64,000 nucleotides of DNA, from NCBI RefSeq assembly GCF_001696615.3, contig NZ_CP032279.1, positions 2,604,001 to 2,668,000 on the forward strand, in the 5' to 3' direction. Position 1 is the first letter of the stretch, and every line of letters starts with the position of its first letter. Made by a program: the position numbers and the translations under genes. The stretch comes from Acinetobacter sp. WCHAc010034. Lineage in GTDB: Bacteria > Pseudomonadota > Gammaproteobacteria > Pseudomonadales > Moraxellaceae. Shown piece after piece: positions 26,319 to 34,552 of this stretch. The notes under the pieces are model-generated. The model was not told the origin of the DNA. It saw only the letters and a program-made list of their open reading frames with translations, and made no database searches.

Positions 26319-26987
26319 ATGCCTCCTTTAGACGACAGTTTTGTATACCAGCCCCCGCAAGAAGCGCTTGTGATTGCCTATGAAGATGATGATCTGGTGG
26401 TAATTGAAAAGCCCGCCGGCCTGCTGTCTGTTCCGGGGCGCCTGCCGGAGCATCATGACAGCGCCTACCTGCGGGTTCTGGCGCAGTATCCGCAGGCGAA
26501 AATTACCCACCGCTTGGACATGGCGACCTCAGGCATTCTGATGTTTGCCAAGCACCGCGATGCCGAAGTGGCGGTCAGCAAAATGTTTCAGGCGCGCACC
26601 GTCACGAAGAACTACATTGCTCTAGTGCAGGGCCTGCTGCAAGGCGCGGGCAGCGTGAATGAACCGCTGATTGCTGACTGGGAAAACCGCCCGCGCCAAA
26701 TGGTGCATTATGAGCTGGGCAAGCCTGCGCAGACCTTGTATCAGGCATTGAGCTATGATGCTGCGCAGGACATCAGCCGCGTGCTGCTGACGCCAATTAC
26801 CGGGCGTTCGCATCAGCTGCGCGTGCATATGATGCATATCGGCCATCCGATTAGCGGCGATAAAATCTATCATCCGCATGCATCGCAAAGCCCTTTAAAG
26901 CGCATGGCGCTGCATGCTAGCTATTTGGCCTTTACCCAGCCTTTAAGCGGCGAAGAGGTTGAAATTAAAGGCCATGTGCCGTTTTAA
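26319..26987 (+). CDS. rluA: Pseudouridine synthase RluA (23S rRNA U746 / tRNA U32)
   Basis: A 222-residue single-domain enzyme without an S4 domain, as in E. coli RluA (219 aa). The catalytic motif HRLDMATSG places the nucleophile Asp at residue 67. KNYIALVQG, GRSHQLRVHM and GHPISGDKIY are the other family blocks. It isomerises uridine in 23S rRNA and some tRNAs. Monocistronic; no clear terminator. Paralogues RluC/RluD are longer, which favours RluA. Confidence 0.92.
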   Translation: MPPLDDSFVYQPPQEALVIAYEDDDLVVIEKPAGLLSVPGRLPEHHDSAYLRVLAQYPQAKITHRLDMATSGILMFAKHRDAEVAVSKMFQARTVTKNYIALVQGLLQGAGSVNEPLIADWENRPRQMVHYELGKPAQTLYQALSYDAAQDISRVLLTPITGRSHQLRVHMMHIGHPISGDKIYHPHASQSPLKRMALHASYLAFTQPLSGEEVEIKGHVPF

Positions 26988-27398
26988 AATGCCGGCGCAG
27001 CGGCTGAATCGTGCGGTTGGAAAGTCGGGTAACAGGCAGCCCTAAACCGCGCAGCGCTTTACGCTAAGGAATTAAAAATACAGCGCTTTTTGCATAAAGC
27101 CAGCCTGAAAGCCATGCCAAGCTGAGGCAGTATGGAAAGGTTTATCCAATCAAACCGGAGAAATTCTGCAGCCGGAATTTATTTTTCAAAATATTTCCAA
27201 AACCGCTGAAAATGCATTTAAGCCGATAAATCCAAATAAAAAACAGCAGACTATTTAGAACTCTGCAGATCCGCCATTGGTCATATTTTGATTGGCAGCG
27301 CTTAAAACTTGGCGAATGATGGCTAAAGCATGCCGCATAAAAATAATCCGCATGCTTTAACGCCACCGGCCGGATGGCCTAAGCAGGGGGGAGCAGCA
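26988..27398. other. 411-bp gap without a recognised gene
   Basis: Mixed composition with short imperfect stems, for example AGCGCTTTACGCT near 27052. No promoter, RNA gene or ORF was supported. A purine-rich GGGGGGAG at 27385-27392 is the ribosome site of the next gene. Confidence 0.5.
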
Positions 27399-28340
27399 AT
27401 GTCAAATATTCTTCTCATTATACTGGCGGCTGCGTTTGCCGGCCTGCTGTATGCCTGCCGCCTGCTGCAGCAGAAGCATCAGCTGCTGCAGGCCCTGCAG
27501 GAAAACTTCAACCGCGCGCGCTGTGAGCTGAGCCAGCATGAAGCGCAGTCCGGCGAGCTGAACTATGAAATTACCCAGCTGCGCATTCAGGCCAGCAGCT
27601 TAAAGGTGCAGCTGAATAAATTCAGCCAGTATCAGCATGTTGTAGACATTGAGCAGTATGTGCTGACCCGCAGGCTGCAGGCCGACAGCTTTATTGAAAT
27701 GACCAAGCTGAATGCGGAAATTATGCTGGATGACGTCAAGCGCATGATTGCGCAGGTCAGGGAATTTTTAGCGCAGCACCAGCAGCAGGTTCAGGACAGC
27801 GTAGAGCGCAAAGCGCAGGAAAAGCTGCAAGACTATTATGCGCATGCGCAGGCCCTGCAGGAGCGCAGGGACATTGTGCAGGCGCTGGAGCGGAAGATCC
27901 GCGGCGATCAGCAGCAGTATTTTTTCCCGCATCCGCGCCTGCTGGAGCAGCTGATTGACGGCTATTCAGAAGCCGATGCCGCCCGGCATCTGCAGGCGGT
28001 CAGGAGCAGAATTCAGGCGGCCAATGCCAGCGGGCAGGTGGCCGAATGCCATTATGTGGATGAAAGCCGCTGCCTGGCGTTCAGCGCCCTGGTCACGCTG
28101 GCCTTCAACAGCAAGGCCGACCTATATCTGGCGCAGCTGGACGGCGCGAATCTGGGCCAGCTGCTGCAGGCCCTGCAGGATGACTATCAGCTGATCAATT
28201 TTCACGGCAATCATTTCAGCCATTCACATATTCATGAATCTTATTTAAATTTAAGGCTGGAAGAGCTGAAATTTGCGGCCCTGCTGCAGGCCGCCAAAGC
28301 GCACAGCGTGCAGGAGCAAGCTGAAAAGCTTCTGAATTGA
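27399..28340 (+). CDS. Membrane-anchored coiled-coil protein with DUF4041-like domain
   Basis: A 313-residue protein starting MSNILLIILAAAFAGLLYAC, one N-terminal transmembrane anchor. Next comes a long Gln/Glu-rich coiled coil (about residues 23-75) and a C-terminal half that resembles DUF4041: the conserved core starts at VVDIEQYVLTR and ends LIDGYSEAD...AFNSKADLYLAQL...YLNLRLEELKFA, each shown in part. In longer relatives, including the phage-defence protein SNIPE as I recall it, DUF4041 is followed by a GIY-YIG nuclease. Here the frame stops right after DUF4041, with no nuclease. The domain assignment is from memory of the motif pattern. Confidence 0.65.
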   Translation: MSNILLIILAAAFAGLLYACRLLQQKHQLLQALQENFNRARCELSQHEAQSGELNYEITQLRIQASSLKVQLNKFSQYQHVVDIEQYVLTRRLQADSFIEMTKLNAEIMLDDVKRMIAQVREFLAQHQQQVQDSVERKAQEKLQDYYAHAQALQERRDIVQALERKIRGDQQQYFFPHPRLLEQLIDGYSEADAARHLQAVRSRIQAANASGQVAECHYVDESRCLAFSALVTLAFNSKADLYLAQLDGANLGQLLQALQDDYQLINFHGNHFSHSHIHESYLNLRLEELKFAALLQAAKAHSVQEQAEKLLN

Positions 28341-28427
28341 ATCGGCTGCGCAATAAATCTCCAAACCGCAGCAAATTTCGGCTAAGCTAAATGCAGCAAA
28401 AACAGCAAAGCACCATAAGGATAATGT

Positions 28428-28811
28428 ATGACACGCGACTACCAGCAGTTCCCAGATGACGATAACGGCAATGTGCTGTGGCAGATGCACAATGATGGCG
28501 ATGATTTAACCGCGGCGCATGAAATTGAATATTCGATTGCGTTCCAGCAGGAAGACAAAGCCGATCAGTGCGCGGTGTACCTGCTGAAAGAAGAGCAGAA
28601 AATCAGCCTGTTTGAAGATGAAGAAACCGGGGAATGGATCATCACCATTTATGTCTATATGGAGCCGGAGTATGCGGACATTGTCGATCTGGAAGAATGG
28701 TTCAGCAAGATTGCCGGCCAGTTTGGCGGCGAATATGACGGCTGGGGCTGCATGGCCTATGTCTATGACGATGAAATTGAAGAAGCGGATGAAGAAGAAA
28801 AAGCGGATTGA
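28428..28811 (+). CDS. rraB: Ribonuclease E inhibitor RraB-family protein
   Basis: A 127-residue, very acidic protein. The start FPDDDNGNVLWQMHNDGDDL matches the RraB opening, followed by two alpha/beta units and a C-terminal GEYDGWGCMAYV block and acidic tail. RraB binds RNase E and alters which transcripts the degradosome cuts. Family assignment is good; whether it regulates RNase E here is inferred. An AAGGATAA lies before the ATG and a strong terminator after the gene. Confidence 0.8.
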   Translation: MTRDYQQFPDDDNGNVLWQMHNDGDDLTAAHEIEYSIAFQQEDKADQCAVYLLKEEQKISLFEDEETGEWIITIYVYMEPEYADIVDLEEWFSKIAGQFGGEYDGWGCMAYVYDDEIEEADEEEKAD

Positions 28812-28835
28812 TGCCTGAAGCATCGCGCTGACTGG

Positions 28836-28863
28836 AGCCCGGCAGGAAAATGCCGGGCTTTTT
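28836..28863 (+). terminator. Terminator of rraB-like gene
   Basis: AGCCCGGCA/TGCCGGGCT with loop GGAAAA and a short T run. Confidence 0.9.
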
Positions 28864-28939
28864 GCTGTAAGTATTTGAACAGTAATAAAATGATAAGATG
28901 GCCGGCATTCAGAATAACCGGAAAAGGCGGAGCTGATTG

Positions 28940-29683
28940 ATGCGGGATCTGTTAAAGCTGGCGGCGATGCTGCAGCAAATTGTTGAAGAAGAAAATCTGC
29001 AGGGCCAGTTTGAATGGCCGGTTCCAGAGGATTGCCCGATAGCCGTGCCTGATTTCGCCGGCGACTGTTTCAAGCAGAATGTCTACCTGAAAGAGCATTA
29101 TGCGCCGCAGCTGCAGTCAGACCCGCAGCTGCGCGCGCATTACTGGCTGATTCAGCAATGGGGCGGCATCAAGTCATTCAAGCAGAATCCGCAGAATGAC
29201 CGGAAAATCCTGCAGTTTTTAGAAGCGCTGGCGGCCGCGGAGCCGTCTTCAAAACTCTATGATACGCTGCCGTCATTATCCAAAGTTTCGTCTTTCTTAA
29301 TGCCGGACGACTATGTGATTTATGATGCCAGAGTTGCCTACAGCCTGAACTGGCTGATCTTCGCGCATGATCTTGATTTGGAATTTTTCCCGCAGCCGGT
29401 ATCGCGCAATGCGCAGCTGCAGAAGTTTGAGCAGCAGACAATTTTCAACCTGATGGGCTGCACCCGCGCCTATGTGCCGAAGCCTCAGGCCTACCTTGCG
29501 CTGTGCAGCTTGATCAAGGCGCTGGTGAGCCATCCGGATACGCCGTGGCAAAAGCCTTATGAGGTGGAAATGATCCTGTTCAGCATTGCGCCGGGCTATA
29601 TTGTGCAGGACATTCAAAAGCGCATTCAGATCCGCAAAACGGCAGCTGCGCCTGCCGCCGCTGCGCGTACAGAAATGGCATAG
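28940..29683 (+). CDS. Unknown 247-aa protein with YDARVAY motif
   Basis: The ATG at 28940 follows GGCGGAG. It is a soluble, helical protein. LSKVSSFLMPDDYVIYDARV (about residues 118-137) resembles a motif seen in helix-hairpin-helix-like proteins of unknown role, where an aspartate follows a Tyr/Trp-rich strand. The Ala-rich tail (AAAPAAAA) is disordered. No family can be named. The SRPBCC gene follows after 56 bp on the same strand. Confidence 0.6.
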   Translation: MRDLLKLAAMLQQIVEEENLQGQFEWPVPEDCPIAVPDFAGDCFKQNVYLKEHYAPQLQSDPQLRAHYWLIQQWGGIKSFKQNPQNDRKILQFLEALAAAEPSSKLYDTLPSLSKVSSFLMPDDYVIYDARVAYSLNWLIFAHDLDLEFFPQPVSRNAQLQKFEQQTIFNLMGCTRAYVPKPQAYLALCSLIKALVSHPDTPWQKPYEVEMILFSIAPGYIVQDIQKRIQIRKTAAAPAAAARTEMA

Positions 29684-29739
29684 ACAGGGCTTGGGCATCG
29701 GGCTAAATTCAAAAAAAACAGCCCAAACGGTGAATAGGA

Positions 29740-30186
29740 ATGAGCAATACAGTACGGCTGCACCGCGTGTTCAGCGCTCCGCCGGAGCGGGTGTTCCGCG
29801 CATTTACCGACCCGGATGCCCTGGTTAAATGGATGGCGCCGCACGGCTTTACCGCGCATGTGGAGCACTTTGATGTGCGGGCCGGCGGCAGCTACCGCAT
29901 GTCATTTACCAATTTTTCCACCGGCACCAAGCATTCATTTCACGGCAATTACCGCCAGGTGGTGCAGAACCAGCTGCTGCGCTACACCGACCAGTTCGAC
30001 ATGCCGGAGCTGGCGGGTGAAATAGAAGTGACCATTGAACTGAAAGAAGTCAGTGTCGGCACAGAGCTTCAGATTACTCAGGCGGGCCTGCCGAGCGTGA
30101 TTCCGCCGGATGCCTGCTATCTGGGCTGGCAGGAATCGCTGCAGCTGCTGTCTTTGCTGGTGAACCCCGCCATTCCGGATGAATAG
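29740..30186 (+). CDS. SRPBCC / AHSA1-type protein
   Basis: A 148-residue protein of the START-like superfamily. FSAPPERVFRAFTDPDALVKW is the opening signature in part, GGSYRMSF and GNYRQVV the central strands, and GWQESLQLLSLLV the C-terminal helix that closes the hydrophobic cavity. Such proteins bind lipophilic ligands or, in AHSA1, Hsp90; the ligand is unknown. DUF488 gene starts 12 bp after its stop, so the two are co-transcribed. Confidence 0.85.
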   Translation: MSNTVRLHRVFSAPPERVFRAFTDPDALVKWMAPHGFTAHVEHFDVRAGGSYRMSFTNFSTGTKHSFHGNYRQVVQNQLLRYTDQFDMPELAGEIEVTIELKEVSVGTELQITQAGLPSVIPPDACYLGWQESLQLLSLLVNPAIPDE

Positions 30187-30198
30187 CAGGGCCTGCGC

Positions 30199-30573
30199 AT
30201 GAATATCCAGATTAAGCGGATTTATGAAGCCGTCAGCCCCGCGGACGGCAAGCGCATTCTGGTTGACCGGCTTTGGCCCAGAGGCGTCAGCAAAGCGCGG
30301 GCGCAGCTGGACTTATGGCCCAAGGAGCTGACGCCGTCGGATGCGCTGCGCCAGTGGTATCATGAAGACATTGAACAGCGCTGGGATGAATTTCAGCAGC
30401 GCTATCAGGCGGAACTGGCGGGACAGCAGGAGGCGCTGCAGCAGCTGCGCGATCTGGCGCGGCAGGAAAAAATCACCCTGCTGACCGCGGCTAAGAACGC
30501 AGGAAAAAACCATGCTGAGGTGCTGAAGCGGATTCTGCAAAGCGGCTTTCCGCGCCGGCCTGCGGTGAAATGA
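30199..30573 (+). CDS. DUF488 family protein
   Basis: A 124-residue protein. The family signature RIYE...ILVDRLWPRGVSK is present, as are WYHEDIEQRWDEFQQRY and LLTAAKN near the C-terminus. DUF488 proteins are small cytoplasmic proteins of unsettled function, often next to stress or redox genes. It overlaps no gene but shares a transcript with the SRPBCC gene. Confidence 0.88.
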   Translation: MNIQIKRIYEAVSPADGKRILVDRLWPRGVSKARAQLDLWPKELTPSDALRQWYHEDIEQRWDEFQQRYQAELAGQQEALQQLRDLARQEKITLLTAAKNAGKNHAEVLKRILQSGFPRRPAVK

Positions 30574-30649
30574 GCGCTCAGCCAAGCAGGAGGAATGCGT
30601 TCGCGCCGTTTGATCTATGCTATGTTGGTTTAAAAATGAGGAGCATGGC

Positions 30650-31279
30650 ATGGGCACTAGCATCAAACAGCATTGGGAAAATATCTACAGCAGCCGGCAG
30701 GAAGATCAGCTGAGCTGGTTTCAGGAGCATGCCTTAACTTCTCTGGCGCTGATTCGGCAGACCCGAGCGGCGCATGATGCGGCGATTCTGGATGTCGGCG
30801 GCGGCGCTTCGGTCTTGGCGGATGACCTGCTGCATGCCGGCTACTGCAATCTGACGGTGCTGGATTTATCGCTGGCCGCGCTGCGTAAAAGCCAGGCCAG
30901 ACTAGGCGCTCAGGCGCAGCAGGTGCGCTGGCTGGCTGCTGATATTGCAGAGGCGGATTTGGCTGAAAACAGCCTGGACATCTGGCATGACCGCGCGGTA
31001 TTCCACTTCCTGACAGAAGCGCATGAGCGTGGCCGCTATTTGGCGCAGGCGCTGAAGGCGTTAAAGCCGCATGGGTTTTTAATTATTGCGGTTTTTGCGG
31101 AAGACGGCCCTCTGCAATGCAGCGGCCTGGATATTCAGCGCTTCAGCCTTGAGCAGCTGCAGGCGTTTTTCGCGCCGCCTGATTTTGCGCTGCTGCAGAG
31201 CATGAAGGAAACCCATATGACGCCGGCAGGCAAGGCGCAGAATTTCCAGTATGCGGTATTTCAAAAGCGCGCAAGCTGA
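30650..31279 (+). CDS. Class I SAM-dependent methyltransferase
   Basis: A 209-residue protein from the ATG at 30650, which follows AGGAG; an earlier in-frame start at 30617 is less likely. AILDVGGGASVLADDL is motif I (SAM binding), VLDLS motif II and DIWHDRAVFHFL motif IV. The WENIYSSR...LSWFQ start is typical of a small-molecule or thiopurine/tellurite-type methyltransferase group. The substrate is unknown. Confidence 0.85.
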   Translation: MGTSIKQHWENIYSSRQEDQLSWFQEHALTSLALIRQTRAAHDAAILDVGGGASVLADDLLHAGYCNLTVLDLSLAALRKSQARLGAQAQQVRWLAADIAEADLAENSLDIWHDRAVFHFLTEAHERGRYLAQALKALKPHGFLIIAVFAEDGPLQCSGLDIQRFSLEQLQAFFAPPDFALLQSMKETHMTPAGKAQNFQYAVFQKRAS

Positions 31280-31380
31280 ATCCATAAATTAAATAGGTGT
31301 TTTAAGCGAATGAAAAAATAAAAGTGCTATAGTGGCATTTTGGGCAGAGCTGCTGCCCCTTTTATTTTTTGAGGTTTTTT

Positions 31381-31725
31381 ATGTCTTTACCCAATTGCCC
31401 AAAATGCCAGTCCGAATATGCCTATGAAGACGGCAGCCTGCTGATTTGCCCAGAATGCGCGCATGAGTGGAAAGAAGGGGAAGAAGCTTCCGCAGATGCG
31501 CAAGCCGCTATTAAAGATGCCAACGGCAATGCGCTGGCGGACGGCGACACTGTAACAGTTATTAAAGATTTAAAAATCAAAGGCTCATCCTCTGTAGTGA
31601 AAGTCGGCACCAAAGTCAAGAATATCCGCCTGCTGCCGGACGCGTCTGACGGCCACGATATTGACTGCAAAATTGACGGCATTGGCCCGATGAAATTGAA
31701 ATCTGAATATGTGAAAAAAGCCTAA
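31381..31725 (+). CDS. yjdM: Zinc-ribbon protein YjdM (PhnA)
   Basis: A 114-residue protein. An N-terminal zinc ribbon (CPKC ... CPEC, residues about 6-30) is followed by the compact beta-barrel domain with [17 protein letters not shown] and [18 protein letters not shown]. The name phnA is historical; the family is not phosphonoacetate hydrolase and its role is unclear. Size and sequence match E. coli YjdM (111 aa). A strong terminator follows. Confidence 0.93.
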   Translation: MSLPNCPKCQSEYAYEDGSLLICPECAHEWKEGEEASADAQAAIKDANGNALADGDTVTVIKDLKIKGSSSVVKVGTKVKNIRLLPDASDGHDIDCKIDGIGPMKLKSEYVKKA

Positions 31726-31750
31726 GGCTCCATTCCGGTTTTTGCCTAAA

Positions 31751-31788
31751 AAAGCGCTGCCTGATGCAAATCATGCAGCGCTTTTTTT
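31751..31788 (+). terminator. Terminator of yjdM
   Basis: AAAGCGCTGC and GCAGCGCTTT pair; the loop itself folds (TGAT/ATCA). A long T run follows. Confidence 0.9.
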
Positions 31789-31834
31789 GCTGGGCAGGTC
31801 ATAATAGACTGACGCTTTTAAGATGATTCAGACC

Positions 31835-32200
31835 ATGCCGCATATCCATCTGGAATATTCAGACAACCTTCAGCCCTTCGATGCAAAGCCTGTGCTGCTG
31901 GCTTTAAACCGCGCATTTTTTCAATCCGGCCATGCCGGCGCCGCGCTGGACATTAAAAGCCGCGCGGTTTGCCATCAGGATTATGTCATCGGGCTGGAAC
32001 AGGACAGCGGACAGGCCTATGTGCATGCCAAAGTTTCGCTGCTGGCCGGCAGGAGCCTGGCGGTACAGCAGGAAATTTCGGCGCTGCTGCTGGCTGCGCT
32101 GCGGGAGCATGTTCCGGCGCGGGCAGGGCTGAGCATTCAGCTCTGTGTGGAAATGTTTGAAATGAATAAGGAAACTTACAGCAAGCAGATTGTGAAATAG
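31835..32200 (+). CDS. 5-carboxymethyl-2-hydroxymuconate isomerase (CHMI) family tautomerase
   Basis: About 121 residues. The start at 31835 gives MPHIHLEYSDN, so that after Met removal Pro1 is the catalytic base as in all tautomerase-superfamily members; the ATG at 31823 would hide it. The rest (AVCHQDYVIGLEQ, LCVEMFEMNKETYSK) matches HpaF/CHMI. CHMI acts in homoprotocatechuate degradation, but no other hpa genes are in the window, so its real substrate is uncertain. Confidence 0.85.
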   Translation: MPHIHLEYSDNLQPFDAKPVLLALNRAFFQSGHAGAALDIKSRAVCHQDYVIGLEQDSGQAYVHAKVSLLAGRSLAVQQEISALLLAALREHVPARAGLSIQLCVEMFEMNKETYSKQIVK

Positions 32201-32434
32201 CTTCCGCAGCCGTGAATGCGGCCCAGCGCCGCATTCATGGCGGTATTGATAACGCAGCGTTTTGAAAAATAATAAGATTTTAATCAGGCTTGGAATTAAA
32301 TGGAATTGCCGGCGCTGCGGTGAAAAAAAATACTGTTTTCGGCAATTAAGTTCCATTATATTCATATAAATAGAATAATTTTTAGGCAGCATCATTCTAT
32401 CCACAATAAACTTTATCATCGGAAGAGGTGTGAA

Positions 32435-32779
32435 ATGGCAGGTTGGTATGAAATCAGTCAGGCAAAGGATGGCCAATACCGCTTTGTTTTAAAGGCGGGC
32501 AACGGCGAAGTTATTTTAAACAGCGAGCTGTATAAAACCAAAGCTTCAACGCGCAACGGCATTGAATCGGTGCAGAAAAACAGCCCGGAAGACGGCCGCT
32601 ATGAGCGTCTGGAGGCCAAGAACGGCAAGCCTTATTTCAATTTAAAGGCGGCCAATCATCAGATTATCGGCACCAGCCAGTTCTACGGCAGCGAGCAGGC
32701 GCGCGACAAGGGCATTGAATCGGTGAAAAGCAACGGCAGCAGCGATGCCGTTAAAGACTTGAGCGATCTGGCGGAGTAA
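32435..32779 (+). CDS. YegP-type protein, two DUF1508 repeats
   Basis: A 114-residue protein made of two tandem DUF1508 units (about residues 3-50 and 55-103). Each has the pattern W/R-[YF]-x-[FL]-K-A-x-N-G-x-[VI]-x-[GN]-S-[EQ] followed by a helix with GIESV. E. coli YegP is the model; its function is unknown. The GGAAGAGG ribosome site is strong, suggesting good expression. Confidence 0.9.
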   Translation: MAGWYEISQAKDGQYRFVLKAGNGEVILNSELYKTKASTRNGIESVQKNSPEDGRYERLEAKNGKPYFNLKAANHQIIGTSQFYGSEQARDKGIESVKSNGSSDAVKDLSDLAE

Positions 32780-32838
32780 GCTGCGCATGCGCCTGATGCT
32801 GTTCCGGCCGGAGCAGCCGGCGCTTCCGGATCATCCTG

Positions 32839-32862
32839 AAGCATGCTTAGACATGCTTTTTT
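32839..32862 (+). terminator. Terminator of YegP-like gene
   Basis: AAGCATG/CATGCTT with loop CTTAGA and a T run. Confidence 0.8.
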
Positions 32863-32881
32863 ACAGCGGTGCAATACATAG

Positions 32882-33436
32882 ATGAAAGCTTTTAAATCCC
32901 TGCTGGCAGGAGCCGTACTGTTTGGCGCTGCGCTGTTTTTTGCATCGCCGTACTGGACGCTGCGCCAAATCCATCAGGCCTATCAGCGCAATGACGCCGC
33001 CGGCATGGCGGAATATATTGATTTTGCGCAGGTCAAAAGCAGCCTGCAGCCGCAGATTCAGCGGCGCCTGCAGGCCGCTGCCGGGCTGGAGCATTTGCCT
33101 GAACCCTTGCAGCCGTGGGGCGGACGGCTCAGCGCTGCGCTAAGCGCCCGCGCTGCCAATGCTGCGGTGAATGAGCAAACCCTGATGCTGCTGATGCAGG
33201 GCAAAGAACTCAAGGATGCAGTCAATTTTGACGCGCTGCAGCCGGCGCCGGACTTGGCGCCGCCGTCCCGGCCGGCAAGCGCGCCCGCCGCTCATCCGGC
33301 CAAGGTGAAGGCGCATTATACCGGCTGGAGCCGTTTTGAGATTGCTGTGCCGGCAGCGTCTGGAAAATTCACGCGCTTTGAAATGGCGCGCACAGGCTTG
33401 CACTGGAAAATTGTTGCTGTACAATTGCCGGATTAG
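32882..33436 (+). CDS. DUF2939 family protein
   Basis: A 184-residue protein with an N-terminal membrane anchor or uncleaved signal (LLAGAVLFGAALFFASPYW). The DUF2939 start SPYWTLRQIHQAYQRNDAAG is followed by DYIDF-like LAEYIDFAQVKSSL. The middle has an Ala/Pro linker and the C-terminus a beta domain (YTGWSRFEIAVP). Function unknown; probably periplasmic and membrane-tethered. Confidence 0.85.
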   Translation: MKAFKSLLAGAVLFGAALFFASPYWTLRQIHQAYQRNDAAGMAEYIDFAQVKSSLQPQIQRRLQAAAGLEHLPEPLQPWGGRLSAALSARAANAAVNEQTLMLLMQGKELKDAVNFDALQPAPDLAPPSRPASAPAAHPAKVKAHYTGWSRFEIAVPAASGKFTRFEMARTGLHWKIVAVQLPD

Positions 33437-33556
33437 TAAATTTTTATGAAAAATCAATATAATTTAAAGACATAAATATTCTAATTGGAAAAGGGAAAAC
33501 ACTGCTGACAGGGACGGTCAATCAAGCCAGCAACATTTTTAGCATTGGAGTGCGTT

Positions 33557-33991
33557 GTGAAGGTGACGGGAGACCTGCAGGCGGGGCAGGAAGTAATTGC
33601 TGTCCTGAAAGACTGGGACCGGGCGGTGTGCAGCCTGGATCTGCATGAAATTATTGCGCATTGCAGTGCGGATGTCAGCCTGTTTGATGTCAGCACGCAA
33701 ATGAGCGGCATTGTGGCTTATCAGCAGCTTTGGGAGCGCGACCTCGCTTATTTAAGGACGGGCCTCCGCGTTTTCCGCGATCATCTGAATGTGCATGCGG
33801 CGCCGGATTTGGCCTTTGTTTCCTGCTATTCCAAAGTGGATGTGGAGAGCGGCGCGCCTACGCCGGATATTCCGTGGTGCAGAACCACGCTCTGCTTCAG
33901 GAAAAAGCGCCATCAATGGAAAATTGTGCATCAGCATATTTCAATGCCGGTGGATCTGCAGTCGGGGCAGGCCGCGCAATGGAGGCTTTAG
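33557..33991 (+). CDS. SnoaL/NTF2-like (DUF4440-type) protein
   Basis: A 144-residue protein from a GTG at 33557 placed six bases after GGAG. It has the NTF2-like fold signature: ALKDWDRAVCSLDLHEIIAH-like helix pair, then strands with DVSLFDV, and VHQHISMPVDL at the end. Such domains bind small ligands or act as isomerases; YybH/calcium-kinase-like homologues are of unknown role. The exact function cannot be assigned. Confidence 0.75.
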   Translation: MKVTGDLQAGQEVIAVLKDWDRAVCSLDLHEIIAHCSADVSLFDVSTQMSGIVAYQQLWERDLAYLRTGLRVFRDHLNVHAAPDLAFVSCYSKVDVESGAPTPDIPWCRTTLCFRKKRHQWKIVHQHISMPVDLQSGQAAQWRL

Positions 33992-34109
33992 GGCCGCGCG
34001 CTGCCGGACTGATGCGGCGCGCCGGCTGGCGCAGCCGAAGCAAATAAAAAGAAAAGGGCGGCGCGGAAGCTGATAAGCTGAAGCAAACGCCGGCCTGCAG
34101 GGGGCAGTG

Positions 34110-34517
34110 ATGAGCTTTCATGATTTTTACCGAATGAGTTCACATGCGGTCATTGTGAATGCGCAGCGCCAGGTGCTGCTGCTGAAAGCCGATTATGCCG
34201 GCAAGGCATGGGGCTTGCCCGGCGGCGGCTTAGATCCGGGGGAAACCATTCATCAGGCGCTGCTGCGCGAATGCCGCGAGGAGCTGGGCTGCGCGGTGCA
34301 GGCGGATTATTTGTCGGGCGTGTATTTTCATGCCGCCGTCTGCTCGCATGCCTTTATTTTCCGCTGCCATTTGGCTGATGATGCGCAGATTCAGCTCAGC
34401 GACGAACATTCCGCCTGGCGCTGGTTTAATTTAGATGAGCTGAGCCCCATGCAGCGCATCCGGGTAGAAGACTGCCTGAATTTTAACGGCACAGTGCTGA
34501 GCCGCAGTTTTGAATGA
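34110..34517 (+). CDS. NUDIX hydrolase
   Basis: A 135-residue protein. The Nudix box runs GGGLDPGETIHQALLRECRE and then ELG (about residues 38-60), with all catalytic Glu present. Preceding HAVIVNAQRQVLLLKADYAG is the first strand region. It hydrolyses a nucleoside diphosphate linked to another moiety; the substrate is unknown. GTG at 34107 is directly before the ATG. Confidence 0.92.
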   Translation: MSFHDFYRMSSHAVIVNAQRQVLLLKADYAGKAWGLPGGGLDPGETIHQALLRECREELGCAVQADYLSGVYFHAAVCSHAFIFRCHLADDAQIQLSDEHSAWRWFNLDELSPMQRIRVEDCLNFNGTVLSRSFE

Positions 34518-34552
34518 ATTTGAAACGCCGCAGCCTAGGGAAGGTGCATGCA

